Source of the DNA: Quillaja saponaria
Taxonomy: Eukaryota > Streptophyta > Magnoliopsida > Fabales > Quillajaceae
Length of the DNA stretch: 64,000 nucleotides
Assembly: GCA_029379385.1 (NCBI GenBank)
Contig: CM055611.1
Coordinates: 19,166,062 to 19,230,061, forward strand
Direction of reading: 5' to 3'
The notes beneath the pieces were generated by a model. That model did no database searches, had not been told where the DNA came from, and saw nothing but the letters and a program-made list of their open reading frames with translations. Made by a program: the position numbers and the translations under genes. Below, in pieces: positions 1 to 11,800 of the stretch (positions are counted from its first letter, which is position 1; every line of letters starts with the position of its first letter).

Positions 1-844
1 TAACATAATATGTTATAACTTTAAAAATATAAATTTTTATGAGACAGACATTAGCCCCGGAATTTCAGCGTTTTGCCACTGTCAGATCTTCACTCCCACT
101 TCCAGGTACTGTTTCCCACTTATAACTGAGCAAGTCCAGTTCGTGTGTGATAATTTTTCAGGTACTGTTTGGCTTCAATTTTTACTACATTATGATATCT
201 AGTCCTCTGTCAGTAAGGCATAGCACTTGATCACTGTATATTAAGATAATTACTCTGTTTTTTGTGTGAATCCACATGACTAGAGAAGAAACTCATTTAA
301 GCTGATAGAAGTATCTCGTCACTAGTTAGATTGAATGTCATGAAATTGTTGAACACCTTTTGGAAATCTGGAGGTCTAAAATTTCTGTGACTCTTGTCTG
401 GGAAGTGTTTGTTTAGTTGACTCTCTCTTCAAAATGAAGAAGCTATTTTTACACCATTAGTTGGGAATACCATAGCTACTTCTAGGTTATGTAAGGCTTA
501 TTAGTTTGTAAACGTAATGTAAACTTCATCTAGAAACTGTTCTCATTGAAAATTGATACAAACAAACTTACCTTTTTAGCATGTGTGTATTTTTAAAAAG
601 TAGTTTATATGTGTGCAGCACTATGTTCAAAAGAGAAAGTATACCATGTCCAATTGGTAGATCGACTAGTTATTTGGAAAGTTCTTATCACTTCAAGAAA
701 CACTCATCTTTTTTTCTCAAATTCATGCTATTGCGGTTTCAAATTGCAATCTCTCTCTATTCATATGAGTTGAACTTGCTCTTCTTACTATGCAAAAGAA
801 TGCTAATAACAATGTTTATATTTTGAATTAAGGACAACAGGGCT
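1..844. other. Intergenic sequence, no gene recognised
   Basis: AT-rich sequence with short open frames only; none resembles a known protein or shows a believable exon structure. It ends where the LINE RNase H remnant begins. The 81-codon frame at 581-826 is hydrophobic and low in complexity and looks like chance. Confidence 0.6.
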
Positions 845-1373
845 AGCATAAATTGTACACAGACGGATTTGCTATAGGTAATCCTGGTATCATCGGGGCT
901 GGTGGAGTTATCAGAGATGATCTTGGTAACTGGGTTATTGTATTTGCTAAAAGGATTGGGTTTGGGACAGTCATGCTTGCTGAATTATGGGTTTTAAAGC
1001 AAGGTCTTCAATATGCATGTTTTGGACAAAGGAATCCGTTTATTGGAGATTTATACAAATTCTAAGGCAGTGATAGATTTGTTCAAACCTAACATAATTT
1101 CATACAACTACAGTAATTTGATTCATGCTTGCAAGAACTTGATGGATTCATTTTAGGAGGTGGAGCTTAAACAAGCCTACTGGAAAAACAATGGTAGTGC
1201 TGATGGTTTTGCAAAACTTGGTGCTATGCAGAATGCTGCGTTGTTGTTATTTGATTATATTCCAAGCATTATAGCTTTGGCTTTTGATTTGATTTCAAGG
1301 GAATTTGTTTCCTTCGAACAGTTGTAAAACTTCAGTTTTATATTTTATTTCTTGTTTTTACCCCAAAAAAAAA
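845..1373 (+). pseudogene. LINE 3' remnant: RNase H-like domain plus short poly(A)
   Basis: This is the end of a plant non-LTR retrotransposon or related RNase H (RVT_3-type) domain. The frame from 853 reads KLYTDG, then GNPGIIGAGGVIRDD, the typical first strand pair of the fold, and MLAELWVLKQGL carries the second acidic residue. A frameshift near 1040-1065 moves the rest to another frame, where TNSKAVIDL matches the usual D-S-x-x-V motif with Asp changed to Asn. A further stop lies near 1156. The sequence then runs to a stop at 1325-1327 and an A-rich run at about 1363-1373, as expected of a LINE tail. The 5' part, including reverse transcriptase, is absent. It is not functional. Confidence 0.8.
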
Positions 1374-1377
1374 GGTG

Positions 1378-2070
1378 TCTTTTTAACCCCATCCTAAAGT
1401 TTCAATCAATTTCTGCCCATTTCCATTCCAGGAGATTAATAACATAAATCTCGTATACAAATAAAATGTCAAAATAAGAACATCCAAACCCATAAACTAT
1501 TTGTACTAAAAGAATTATACCCATTGATATTTTGTGAAGAGTTTAATTAATCATAGATAATTTCTGAACCATCCCATCAAATACACGAAAAATTGGTAAA
1601 ACTATGAAACTTTACTCTGCCATAATATTACAGGTATGTATGTAAAATTCATACCATGATAGTAAATCTAATAATTAATAACTCAAAACACTGATCTTCA
1701 ATTTTTTGTACATAGAGACATCTTATTTTTAGTGAAAATAATGTAACATTGAAAAGCAAAGACAAAGGAGGCCCAAGTCCTACAAAACAGTTTGTGTGGA
1801 GATAAGCCTACTCAATTTTAATCTCTGAAGTCATATATAAAATCAAAATTAATTATTTAAGATCCTATACACCAACCCTGAAATCATCTCATATCTCTCT
1901 ATCTTGTATTGTCATTAAATTGTCCATCGCACCTTAATTGGGTTCGATTGATAAGGCACTTTCTTTATTTCCCTTATCTGCAATCTTTATCAAAATTCTA
2001 AAATCGTTTTTCTTAATATCAATCAAAGAAAAATTAAGTCACACCTTTACAAATTTTTCTCTGTATTTTC

Positions 2071-2102
<32 letters not shown>

Positions 2103-2484
2103 GTAAGTTCACTTTATTTCAATATGTGCGTGGTTCAATTTACTCCATTAAATTTGCTTGCCGAGCATGACGCAATATTGACGTGATGGTTCCATCATAA
2201 TCTGTCTGATATTATGGTCTATATTGGGAAATTTTAATGGGGATTTTTCTTTTGTTGCACATTTTTGGGGAAGATTTATGAGAAGCAATTGGTGCCCGGT
2301 GCATGGTGTCCAGTTTCCACGAGTGTCGACAAAGAGTAGGGACGGGTGATGAAGGATGCCCAAATCTCCAGTTTCAACTTTTGAACCCACGTGTCCCACC
2401 CAACCGACTAAAAATACACCATTAATATTTTGACAATATTTTATAGTAGAGTCAAGAAACAACCTAGAATAAAAACGTAATTTA
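1378..2484. repeat. Segmental repeat R1, copy a
   Basis: This block recurs at 17270-18733 and, in part, at 36855-40215, with shorter matches at 8401-8540, 13640-13960 and 21360-21600. A recognisable stretch is the one ending GGCCCAAGTCCTACAAAACA near 1770-1790, also present near 17540 and 36900. Copy a lies directly upstream of the MITE and membrane-protein copy 1, so it probably duplicated together with that gene. It holds a poly(T) run at about 2069-2102. No coding capacity was seen; the antisense frame at 2148-2462 lacks any recognisable domain. Confidence 0.75.
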
Positions 2485-2956
2485 GGCTGAGTTTGATAAT
2501 ATTTGCAAGTGAATGTTACCGTTTTTAAAAAGTCATAACACTTAAAAATTATTTAGTTAATTTTTTTAGGAGTGTTTTATTATTTTACAAAAGTCATTTG
2601 CTTTTAAAAATACTGAAGTGATGTTTTTAAAAGTTAATTGATGACTTTTTAAAATTAAAAGTAATAAAAATTATCTTATTAATTTAAATTTTATAAATTT
2701 ATTCTTAATTAATTTATAAACTATATAATTTCTTTCTTCAAATATATTCTTAATTAATGATATTTATTTTTATCATTTTATACGTTCATAGCAATTTATA
2801 ATTTGTACTATATACATTATTTACTGTTTTTACTACTCACATCAATTTTTGTAAAAGAGTTACCAAACATGGTTGCTGCGACTTTTTGACAGTTATTTTA
2901 CCACAACATGAATAACACAATAGCTTTTTAAAATTACAATATTATCAAATTCAGCC
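2485..2956. mobile_element. Tourist/PIF-Harbinger-like MITE
   Basis: The element begins GGCTGAGTTTGATAATATT and ends AATATTATCAAATTCAGCC; these ends are inverted repeats of 19 bp with one mismatch. TTA flanks both sides (2482-2484 and 2957-2959), the 3-bp target duplication typical of PIF/Harbinger elements. The 472-bp interior is AT-rich and non-coding. It ends about 250 bp upstream of the start codon of membrane-protein copy 1. Related, more decayed copies lie at about 39560-39945 and, truncated, near 38630 and 18510. Confidence 0.8.
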
Positions 2957-3206
2957 TTATGTCATGCTGTAAAGTGAGTTGCATATATTATGACCACATC
3001 AAGAGTTTCCTCTCTAACAATTTTTTTTTTTTTTGTTTTTATAAATTATAATTTTAAAGGGCCCAACCCTGGTTCAAACAGGTGAGCCTTTAATATAAAA
3101 GACATGACTGATATTGTAGGAAAAAACAAAAAAAAGAAGAGACTCATATCTATATTTTTCTTATTCTGAGGAGAGTTTTGAGTAACATATAAAGAGCCAA
3201 TAGAGT

Positions 3207-4390
3207 ATGCACAAGTCAAGGGTTATCATCGAACTGGATCCTATTGTCGAACAAACAGATCCAAGGTTAGAATTTATACACATGAATAGGTGGGTGGGTG
3301 TCTTTCTTTGTTTCTATTTTCTTCTTTTTTTTCTCTTTCTCTTCTATAGAGTCCAATTTAGAGAGCTGAAAATTGCATGGTGTGGGTTAGGTTTTCTTTA
3401 TTTTTCTTCTTCTTTCTCTTTTTAGGTCACATAAAATTTCTTCTTTCTTCTTCTGCTTCCTCTTTTTGGTTCTGGTTTAATTAGAATTACATATGTTCTT
3501 TTTCCATGTTTTCTTCCTCTTTCTCTTCCATACACCACAATTTAAAATGCTGGATTTTTTACATGACCATTTTTTTTTTTTTTTTTAGGTTTTACTTCTC
3601 GTTATTTCACTTTCTTTCTCGTTTAACGTCTTTTTATTTTATTTTTCATTCTTTTCTTCTTTTTTCTTCCTTATAGCCCAATTTAAAGAGATGGGAATTG
3701 CTTGCGGGTTTTTTTAGATTCTTCTTCCTCCACTTTCTCTATCAATTCACATGAAATTTCATTTTGTTTCTTCTTCTTATTCTTTCTCTCTTCTAGTTTA
3801 TATAAAATTGCATGAGCATTTTTTTAAGGTTTTTTTTCTTCTTATCAATATAAAGAGCTGGAAATTAATTGAGCATTTTTTTGTTATGCTTGTGCAGCTG
3901 GGAGAAACCATGGCATGGGATCTTTGTATTTCTCATTGCGTTGCTCAGTAGTTGTCTTCAACTACAATGTCAAGTCTCTCCATTTGAGACACACCCAAAA
4001 AATATGTGGACTTTTTTGTTGGCTCTAATAATCTATTGCTTAGCACTAGCTGCTAACGTAAAATCTAAAGCTTTCCCCACAAAATACATTAAACATTCAA
4101 CTCAGATAGGTCTTGTCACGGGTTCTCTTGCTTCGGTTTCAGCAATATCAATCTTAGTTCCACATTGGCTTGAACTATCTATTCTAATGGTTTGGATCCT
4201 TTTGCCTATATATATTGCATGCAACGTAATTCAGCATACAGGTGAATGGATTTATGACAAATTCAAGAACTGTAATTTCACCAGCTTATTGCAATATTTG
4301 GAGAATATTTATGAGAAGCAACACCACTATGGATCAACCGTTACGTTGTGGAGTGTAGATTCATGTTTAATTAGTTTCTTTAATTATTAG
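3207..4390 (+). CDS. Four-TM protein family, copy 1 (two exons, intact)
   Basis: Unrecognised small plant membrane protein. The model is exon 1 at 3207-3265 and exon 2 at 3898-4390, joined over a GT..AG intron in phase 2, giving 183 residues. Alignment with copies 2-4 supports the join: all exon 2 acceptors read GCAG followed by C in the same phase. Exon 2 shows four hydrophobic stretches: residues about 28-42 (IFVFLIALL), 56-72 (after the conserved N-M-W), about 88-108 (GSLASVSAISILVP, the best conserved part) and about 110-130. The 19-residue exon 1 does not resemble the 38-residue exon 1 of copy 2, so the true first exon may be different or lost. The C-terminus also differs from its paralogues after residue 150. 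AATAAA near 4471 could serve as a poly(A) signal. The function is unknown, and expression is not shown by sequence. Confidence 0.6.
3266..3897 (+). other. Intron of copy 1 with pyrimidine-rich degenerate tandem repeats
   Basis: The intron begins GTTAGA and ends TTGTGCAG. It contains about five or six degenerate repeats of a unit resembling CAATTTAAAGAGCTGGAAATT, then GCATGAGCATTTTTTTAGG, then a long TTCTTC tract (starts near 3350, 3530, 3670, 3740, 3795, 3845). Long C/T tracts near several AG dinucleotides give multiple possible acceptors, but only the one at 3897 keeps the conserved frame. Confidence 0.6.
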
Positions 4391-5493
4391 TCTAATATTG
4401 TAGTTGTTTTATAAGGAACTTGTAAAAACTTAGTGTCAAACAAATTATATATGTATGATATAATATGTAAGAATAAAATGATTTGGTTTTCAGAGAGTTT
4501 AGATTTTCATTTACTTTACAAGGCACTGGCACCTGTATGTAAAAAGCAACAACTTGGGGGAGCAGCCACAGTCTAGATTGCTGATCATCACCTTTTCAAA
4601 GTATTGGCATGTCATATACTTATGGAATTAATTACATGATATATATACGTACTCCTACAACTTTATTGTTACTGAAAATTAATTGTGACAATCCACTTTA
4701 TGTTTGATACAATTAATTTCCATGATCTCCACTAGATTATATTAGAATCCCCCCACACCTATATATAATATTCTTCGAAAAAACAGCTACTCATCTCGTT
4801 GTTGTGTGATAAAATGCATTGCAGGTTTTTCTGAAGCAATTCTGGTGGACTAATTAATTAGTTTAAAAGTCTTTTTCTCAATGTGGGGAGCTTAAAGCAA
4901 TGCATGCCAGTGCCACTCATGGTCTCTTTTTCTCCAAGTCTTTTGTATCAAGAATTAATATTTGATCATCAAATATGATAACTCTTGTATCAATAGCACG
5001 TTACTGTCAAAATGTGAGAGTAATTTTAAGTTCTTTGATTTTTTATGATCATTGAGACAACAAAATATAGCCAACATGTGAGAGTGATTAATATTTGATC
5101 AAACAAATTATATATTTTTGTTGTTGTTGAAAGAGTCAATAAAAGCTGCATGCGGAGTCCTACAGAAATTTCTTATAATCCGATCGAGATTAATGCATAC
5201 ATCAATAGGCAACATCAAAAGTAAAAAAGGAATAAATTGTGTATTATGAACGTGGAATATTTGAAGTCAAAGGTCGTGAAAACGACAACGCAGATGAATT
5301 CCTGATGGCCAAGTAGATTTTTGTGGGTCAGACAAACCTCAACCCCATCCCATCCCTTTAATTATTCTCTGGCAAACCATTGATTGAGTGTGTATCAGAA
5401 CCGTCAAATGTTATACACTTGATTAATGAATGTTCATGATTATGGCTAATGAATAGTGACATGAAAGATATGTCTACTAAAAGCATGCATTTT
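4391..5493. other. Downstream region with a detached paralogue 3' tail
   Basis: Mostly unannotated AT-rich sequence. At about 4541-4605 it contains AGCAACAACTTGGGGGAGCA followed by CCACAGTCTAGATT, which matches the C-terminal codons, stop and early 3' UTR of copies 2 and 3 (copy 3: 51900-51960). This looks like the stranded 3' end of another paralogue, or the original end of copy 1 before rearrangement. No other gene is seen. Confidence 0.55.
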
Positions 5494-5505
5494 AAGAGTA
5501 GGCAC

Positions 5506-5609
5506 CCCCCAACCCGAGCATATCTCAGATGGCATAAGAACTAGAACCTAAAGCTCTTCTTCCACCCCAAATTGCAGATTCGATACCTCACCTTCCCTCA
5601 AACCCAAAA
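5506..5609 (+). mobile_element. Short tRNA-derived SINE-like insertion
   Basis: A 104-bp insert is flanked by 12-bp direct repeats AAGAGTAGGCAC (5494-5505) and AAGAGTAGACAC (5610-5621). Inside are a box A-like TATCTCAGATGG (about 5521) and a box B-like GATTCGATACC (5577-5587) spaced as in RNA polymerase III promoters, and a short A-rich end. Pol III boxes plus a long target duplication and an A tail fit a small SINE. Family membership is unknown. Confidence 0.55.
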
Positions 5610-5621
5610 AAGAGTAGACAC

Positions 5622-7439
5622 GAACAAGAAGTTATGATCACTTTCTTACTTTTTGGATTTGAATTCTTTTGAAACAATCAAAAGAAGTAAATTTTCATAA
5701 AATTGTTAATCTCTAAATAGATAATTTGTTTTTGACTAGACTGAAAAATAATATGAGTTGATATTTGTATAAACTAACTGGTCCAGACACTGCCATGACT
5801 TGACCGTTAAAAAATATATATATAAACCCAAAAAAATAGATACTTGAATCCTAATATAACTTAAATTAATTTATTCACTAAATTGAATGAATCTTTTGTC
5901 CTTTATTATTTTTATTTTAATAATTTTCCTAACATATATTTCATAGTTTTTCAATTCAAAACAAATATAGGCAATCCTAATGTCAAAGAAAGCAGATGGC
6001 GTATTAAAAAGGTATGCTAATAGTAGATTTAAGATAGAGGTCTTCTCTTCCAAATTTCTTATTTTATATTTGTCATATTAATCAAAATTTGACACATCCA
6101 ATTTGGGAGGGGACTTCAATTAGATGGCTGTGATTTTTGAGGGGACTTCAATGGCTGTGATTTTACAGGAAGTTTCTTTGAACTTGCGTCGTTGTAAGAT
6201 AAGTCACTAAGTAAAAGAGTAAAAGTATTCTTAACCGTGCATTCAACGCCAGAATCTCGCATACTCCACTGTTCTGAGAAATTCTTTGTTCTCCATTTTC
6301 AGTTTTGTGTTTCTAGCATTAATTATTATTATTATTATTATTATTTTATACTAAAATAGAAAAACATACGCACATACAATGGCAAATACATTAATATATA
6401 TTCAGTGTGAATAATGTTTGGTTGTTTTACTTTTTGATTATGAAAATGAAAAACTATTATCTTTTTTTTTTTAATTTTATTCTAATTTCAGTTTTGTTGG
6501 AGTCGTACTATTGAAATCAATAGTAGAGACACATTGATATCCCCTCTTGTGAAATGTAAAAATCTAGAATTGTGAGATGAAACCCAACAATTAGGGCCGA
6601 TCTCTTCACATGTCCTCTAGAATTGTGGATTGTGGTTGCCGGTCAAATTTTGCTTAGTCATGCTTTGTAACATGTTTGGCTTAAATGTTACGATGGTAAT
6701 AGTGGGGGGGGGGGGGGGGGGGGGGGGGCCCGAGAGGGGTACATTGGCACACACTGGCCGTTAAGTGCATGAACATGAGGGAGGAGTACATTGTCACACA
6801 GTGGCCGTTAAGTTCATGAACAAGAGTTTTCTCCATTTTACGCTAGATTTTTATTCACACTTAATTTTCTCCATTTTCAAACCCAAATATGATTTTCACC
6901 AGGGCGGTGGCTCCCACAAGGGCACCCAATCTCTCCAAATCCCTGTCTTGGTCATAACATATTTGAGTCTTTAATATTTATTTATAAACAAAAATAATAA
7001 TCCTCTTTATAAAATCAAAATGGCTTGGTGAACCAGAATGAATCCTATCTTTTTCTAAGAGCTTCATAATTTTACTTTTTAAAAAATATTTTGCTTTATG
7101 TTCACCTAGTATTTTTTTTAAGTATTTATATATATTGCAACACCCAAAAAAATTTATAAGATGCATATGCTGTTACAGAATAAAATTCTAATCCTACAAG
7201 AATTATCTCCAAAGGAAATGGCTAAAACGGAAGAGCAGAAGTAGACTTGGATTAGGGAACTGACTGGGACTCACGAGACCTGCTAGCTTGAAAGAATACA
7301 CATGTAAGTTTTTAGAACATTATTAATTTATTATTAATATTATTTGCACGAAAATCTAATTCACTGTTAATATTTCAGAATAATTATACCCAAACTATGA
7401 CGGGCAAGTAGATGATCCCTTAAACGAACCCGTGATCGA
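5622..7439. other. Intergenic sequence with simple repeats
   Basis: No gene recognised. It contains an (ATT)n microsatellite near 6318-6345, a run of about 25 G at 6704-6728, and directly after it a 47-bp unit in two tandem copies (about 6738-6826, core ACTGGCCGTTAAGTGCATGA). The short open frames here contain these repeats or AT-rich text. Confidence 0.6.
6704..6728. repeat. Poly(G) homopolymer, about 25 nt
   Basis: An uninterrupted run of G follows AGT and precedes CCCGAGAGGGG. Such long G runs are rare in an AT-rich plant genome. The exact length is likely to be unstable or uncertain in assembly. Confidence 0.9.
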
Positions 7440-8400
7440 TTCGATTGTAATCATATCTAAATAATCAATATAACCAAAATAAACTAAATTGCAATTGCAT
7501 ATGACAACTACGAACCCTAAAAGATTAAAAAGCTGATTGATTAGTGGGTCCATAATAAGAGAACAAAAATAAAAAGGTGATCCGGTAAAATTTGGCCAAG
7601 TATATAATAATAAGGCTTGTGATTAAAAAACTCCAAAATTCAGCTGCTTGACTTCTATATTCTGCCCCCCCTCGGGATTCAAATACACTAATTGATTAAT
7701 AGTTTTTTTAATTAATATTTTTTCTGAAATTATTAAAATACAAGATATAAAATTTTGTTTCATAATGAATTTTATATAAATATTATCTTCATAAGTGATA
7801 TAATGATATTTATTAAAAAATTAATTCATAAATTTCATATAAAATCAATTTATTAATTTTTCTGAGTTGTGCAGACTGACATCTTACTTGGTATACAAAA
7901 GTCTAAAAACATTAGACCAGCTCATATGGCCCCTTGCCCTTTTAAAAGCTGTTCGTTTGACTACTTAAATTAACCCTTTTTGCTGTAAGCTTACATTAAG
8001 GCATTATTTAAGGGTAAAAACTCCTTTAAAACTAATAATGATCAAATTTAAACTTTAAAGTCTATTAAACAAAAAATAAAATAAATAAATAAAGGTGATG
8101 GGATCTCTTGATGTTTCAAGTCTCAAGTTCAACTGTCAAAAAATGTGTATGGCTAATTTTTCTATCATTTGAGTAATTATTTATTGTATTTTATGTGTGA
8201 ATTTTTAGAATTATAATACTATTGACAATTGATTTGGAAAAATACCATTGCATATTATAGCTGGAAAACTCTTTTAAAATCAACACACGTACAAACATAT
8301 ACCCTCATATATGAATATTATGTTACCATATAATATAAATATATTCATACTCATATAAAATAATTCTCTATAAAAATAATGAATACTCATGAAATGGATA
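7440..8400. repeat. Segmental repeat R2, copy a
   Basis: Closely similar to 14500-15470, with shorter matches at 34900-35060 and 36655-36845. A shared marker is GATTAGTGGGTCCA followed by ATAAGA near 7538, found again near 14575 and 34995; another is CAAATACACTAATTGATTA near 7680, 14772 and 36680. It is AT-rich and non-coding. Together with R1 it marks duplicated genomic segments around the membrane-protein genes. Confidence 0.7.
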
Positions 8401-8539
8401 CCCTATACACCAACCCCCAATCATCTCATATCTCTCTAGCCATGATTGTCATTTAAATTGTCAATCGCATCTTAACACGACGTGGATTTAATTGAGGTAG
8501 ATTGATAAAGACACTTTCTTTATTTCCTTGTTTGTACTC

Positions 8540-8821
8540 ATCTTTTATCACTTTGGTATTTTCATAATGATCAAAAAGACTTATCATTTTTCGTGACATT
8601 TCACTTGAATTTTTTTTTTTTTTATGAAGTAGTGATAGAGGTGGAGTAATGGCTTGTAAAGGTGCTTTCTTGAACTTCTTCAAAGTAAGGAAAAAATTAT
8701 AACTTTCTTTCTCTTAAACTTCCAAATTCCATGTTTCTTCTTCATTGAACTCAACATCTCTACTAATTATGATTTTTCCATTCCTTGAGTTATAAAGCTT
8801 GTACCTTTTGAAATTTGAATC
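8540..8821 (-). pseudogene. Copia pol fragment, C-terminal piece (same family as 55903 element)
   Basis: Read on the minus strand it shows YKLYNSRNGKIIISRDVEFN, nearly identical to the end of the integrase region of the element at 55903-60793, then the linker with ITPPLS and LFDHYENTKVIKDE. It corresponds to about 58540-58815 of that element. It is the continuation of the fragment at 11878-12790, from which it was separated by insertion of the 3-kb LTR-like unit. It contains stops and a frameshift. It is joined on its low-coordinate side to R1-like sequence (8401-8540). Confidence 0.85.
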
Positions 8822-11800
8822 TATTATAACCTGAGTTTTAAGACAATGTGTAAATCTACGTAGTAAAATAAACAAATTTATTAAATAAGTAATAATGTAA
8901 TTGAACATGATGTCACTTGTTACAACCCGATAATTTAATGTATGTTTAGGACGTTGTACGTAAATGGTCATGATTAAGTAGGTGATAATTTTTCTTAAAG
9001 AAAATTAAAATTTATCACCTTAATGGTTAATTGGAAGAAAATTTTAATTTATGAAATGGCGTTGATTGGTGAGACAAATAAGTATATAAAACAAAGTAGT
9101 AAAAATATATATACAATTTAAGAATAAATCTCCACCTCAAATTAGAAAATAAAACTTTTGACTAGATATTTCTCTCGTTTTTTTACTTTATGTGTTCCTT
9201 TCCCCTTTTCCTTTGGTGAATTGACTTAGCCTTCTTCTCTTTCAAAAAACCTTGCAACCGAGAGCTCTTATGGAGGCTTTGTTTTCTTCCTTGCTCCAAC
9301 TGAGAGAGACAGAGTCTTCTTTTTCTCCTCTGCTGGCTGAGAGCTTTAGCTCTACCTTCTTCTCTTCTAGCCGTGTGTGTGTAAGTTAAGGATAGCCTAT
9401 ATGACAGCCAACCTTGAGACCCAGCAGCAATCGAGGAGCCATGCCATACTATATTTTAGGCAGCAACTAAGTTGTTCTCTTCCTCCTCCTTGGATGTCCA
9501 ATAAGGCTGATTGTGGGTGTGAATTCTTGAACTTGTGGTGGCAGTAATCAGCCCCTCACAGGTACTAGCCATCACTTCTCTAACAGCCAACCACCAACCA
9601 ATCACCCTTTTTGCTTCTTGATGGTAATTTCCCTTCAACTCATGCCCTTAATTTCTTTGATTTCCTTGGTTACTTGATGACTTAGATTTAAGGATTGAGT
9701 GAGTGCTGAAAAAGGGTATGAACATAGAGTATAATTGAAGTATTAGAAGGTGAAAGTTATAGGGAAATCAAATGAGGTCTTAGGAATGTTAGTCAATTGT
9801 GGGTTACATATGAAACTTTGGATACTTAAGTAAATCTTAAAAGGTAAGATTGAAATGATTAGTAGTGTTGGATTACTGAAATGTATTAATTAAATTGGGG
9901 TCTATATATATAGATATACATACATATTAAGGGAGATAATTTATGCACCCAATGTGTTTGATAAAAAGTTTACAAGAAAACTAGCTATAACTTTTTAATT
10001 AAAACTTGGTAAATCTAAGTCTTGATGGTTAATTGTTATTAAAAATTTGAATAAAAAGTTCATAACAAGAGCAAAGGGTTGGATGATATGTTAAGTGAGT
10101 AATAGTATGAACAAAGTGAGAGTTAAGTGGATTGGAAGAGGTGCCGGGGGCAGATTTCATGAATAACTGAAACTTGGTATTTCGAGTGTCTTTGGGGCAG
10201 AATTAAATTAAGAGTTCAAAAGATGAAATGTAGCTTATAGTCTTGACATGTTGTTTGAAAAATTTCGTGGCTTGGTTCCAAGTATGTTGTTTGTTATAGC
10301 TGTTAAACGGAATTGGATTTTTTTTTTCTAGAGAAAGTTATGTTCAATTAACTAATGTAAGGTCAGAGCTATCAAAATCCTGCATGTTGCAGAATTTAAT
10401 GCAACTTCAAACAATAAACTGTATTGATATACAAATCTAAAAATTACAAATGATATACCATTGTAAAGCAACATATGTCTAGTATTTTATAATTTTTACT
10501 AAACTGGATTTGGAGTTTCCTAAAGAAAGATATGACTTTTTAAAGTAGACATTGGTCCAAACCCCAAGTTTGAACAGTCTCAACATATTTAACTCACTAA
10601 GTGCTTTTATCTTTTCTAATGGTTTCTTCTACCCTATGCATTGTCAAGACATTTAAAATGTCTCTTCATTATTAACCTTATCACATAAAGTATAATTCAC
10701 ATTAATTGACATGTAATAGCTTAATGGAAAACTTTCATAAAAAAACCTATACAAGTTGGGATATAAGCTTAGTAATTAAAAGATTATAACAATAACATTC
10801 ATGAACTAAGTATTATTTGGAATTATGAATTTCAGTTCCAGATTCTAATGTAGACCTGATGAGACGCAAATGTGAGTAACGAGAGGAATCAGTTATAGGT
10901 GAGTGGTTAATTATTGCTTTTAGGGGCTAGATTAGTATGTGTAATTATATGTTATTTGATATTGAATGTTGTGTTTGACATTGGTTGTGATTGATAAAGG
11001 CCAACAAAGTGAGATTTTTATGAAAAGTGATTTTTATTTCCGAAAGTAAAATTCCAGGTGTACCTAGGATGTTCTGATTTAAAATCATAAGAAAATTCTG
11101 ATTATAATAAATGTTTCTTTAAATTGAGTGCTCAGCCTCGGTGAGATCGATTGTGTATGGAGATCAATTTATTGTGCGGACACGTAAATGCCTGGTAGAG
11201 GGGTGTTAATGTTGTGCGGGGCTAGGTCATTCGTTGGCCCTTTGGTTGCTTTGTTTGATATTATTGCTCTGATTAATTTGTGATCATGCATTTCATGTAA
11301 ATTGTGAATTTATGACGGTTATAATGTATATGTGTAATATGAATTAAGGTATGAACAATGTTACATGAGGTTATTATATATGTTATATGTTTGTGTTGGG
11401 TGATAGTAGTACCCTTGTGTACGATTTTCTACTCACAAAATCTGTAGGACTCATACCTCTCATGGATAATATTTTTATCAAGAATCCAATATATGGCGTT
11501 GCTGAGTTTGTTGACCTACCAATAAAGTATAGTAAGGTATTTTCCAAGATCTCAAACTTGAAGTTAAGGATGAAAGTTGCAGTCACACTAGAATGGTGGA
11601 ATGTTTAATTTTGTATGATGTAGATATTTATCTTTGTGTCATTGTGTGGAATTAGGAATACATATATTGTATTTTGAGGCATGTTATATAAATTTTCAGT
11701 AAGTTGCTATTTGTTTCAAAAAAATAAACTTTTACAGTGGATTTTTATTTTATAAAAGTTACTTTTATTTTTTACTTGGGTGAAGAGTCATGGTTGTCAC

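Noticed and set aside
1938..2462. Open frames on both strands in R1 copy a
   Set aside because: They are AT-rich or contain a poly(T) run, are not kept open in the other R1 copies, and show no domain.
9456..9638. Possible minus-strand 60-residue protein
   Set aside because: It is inside the 3-kb LTR-like unit and has no counterpart in the second copy.
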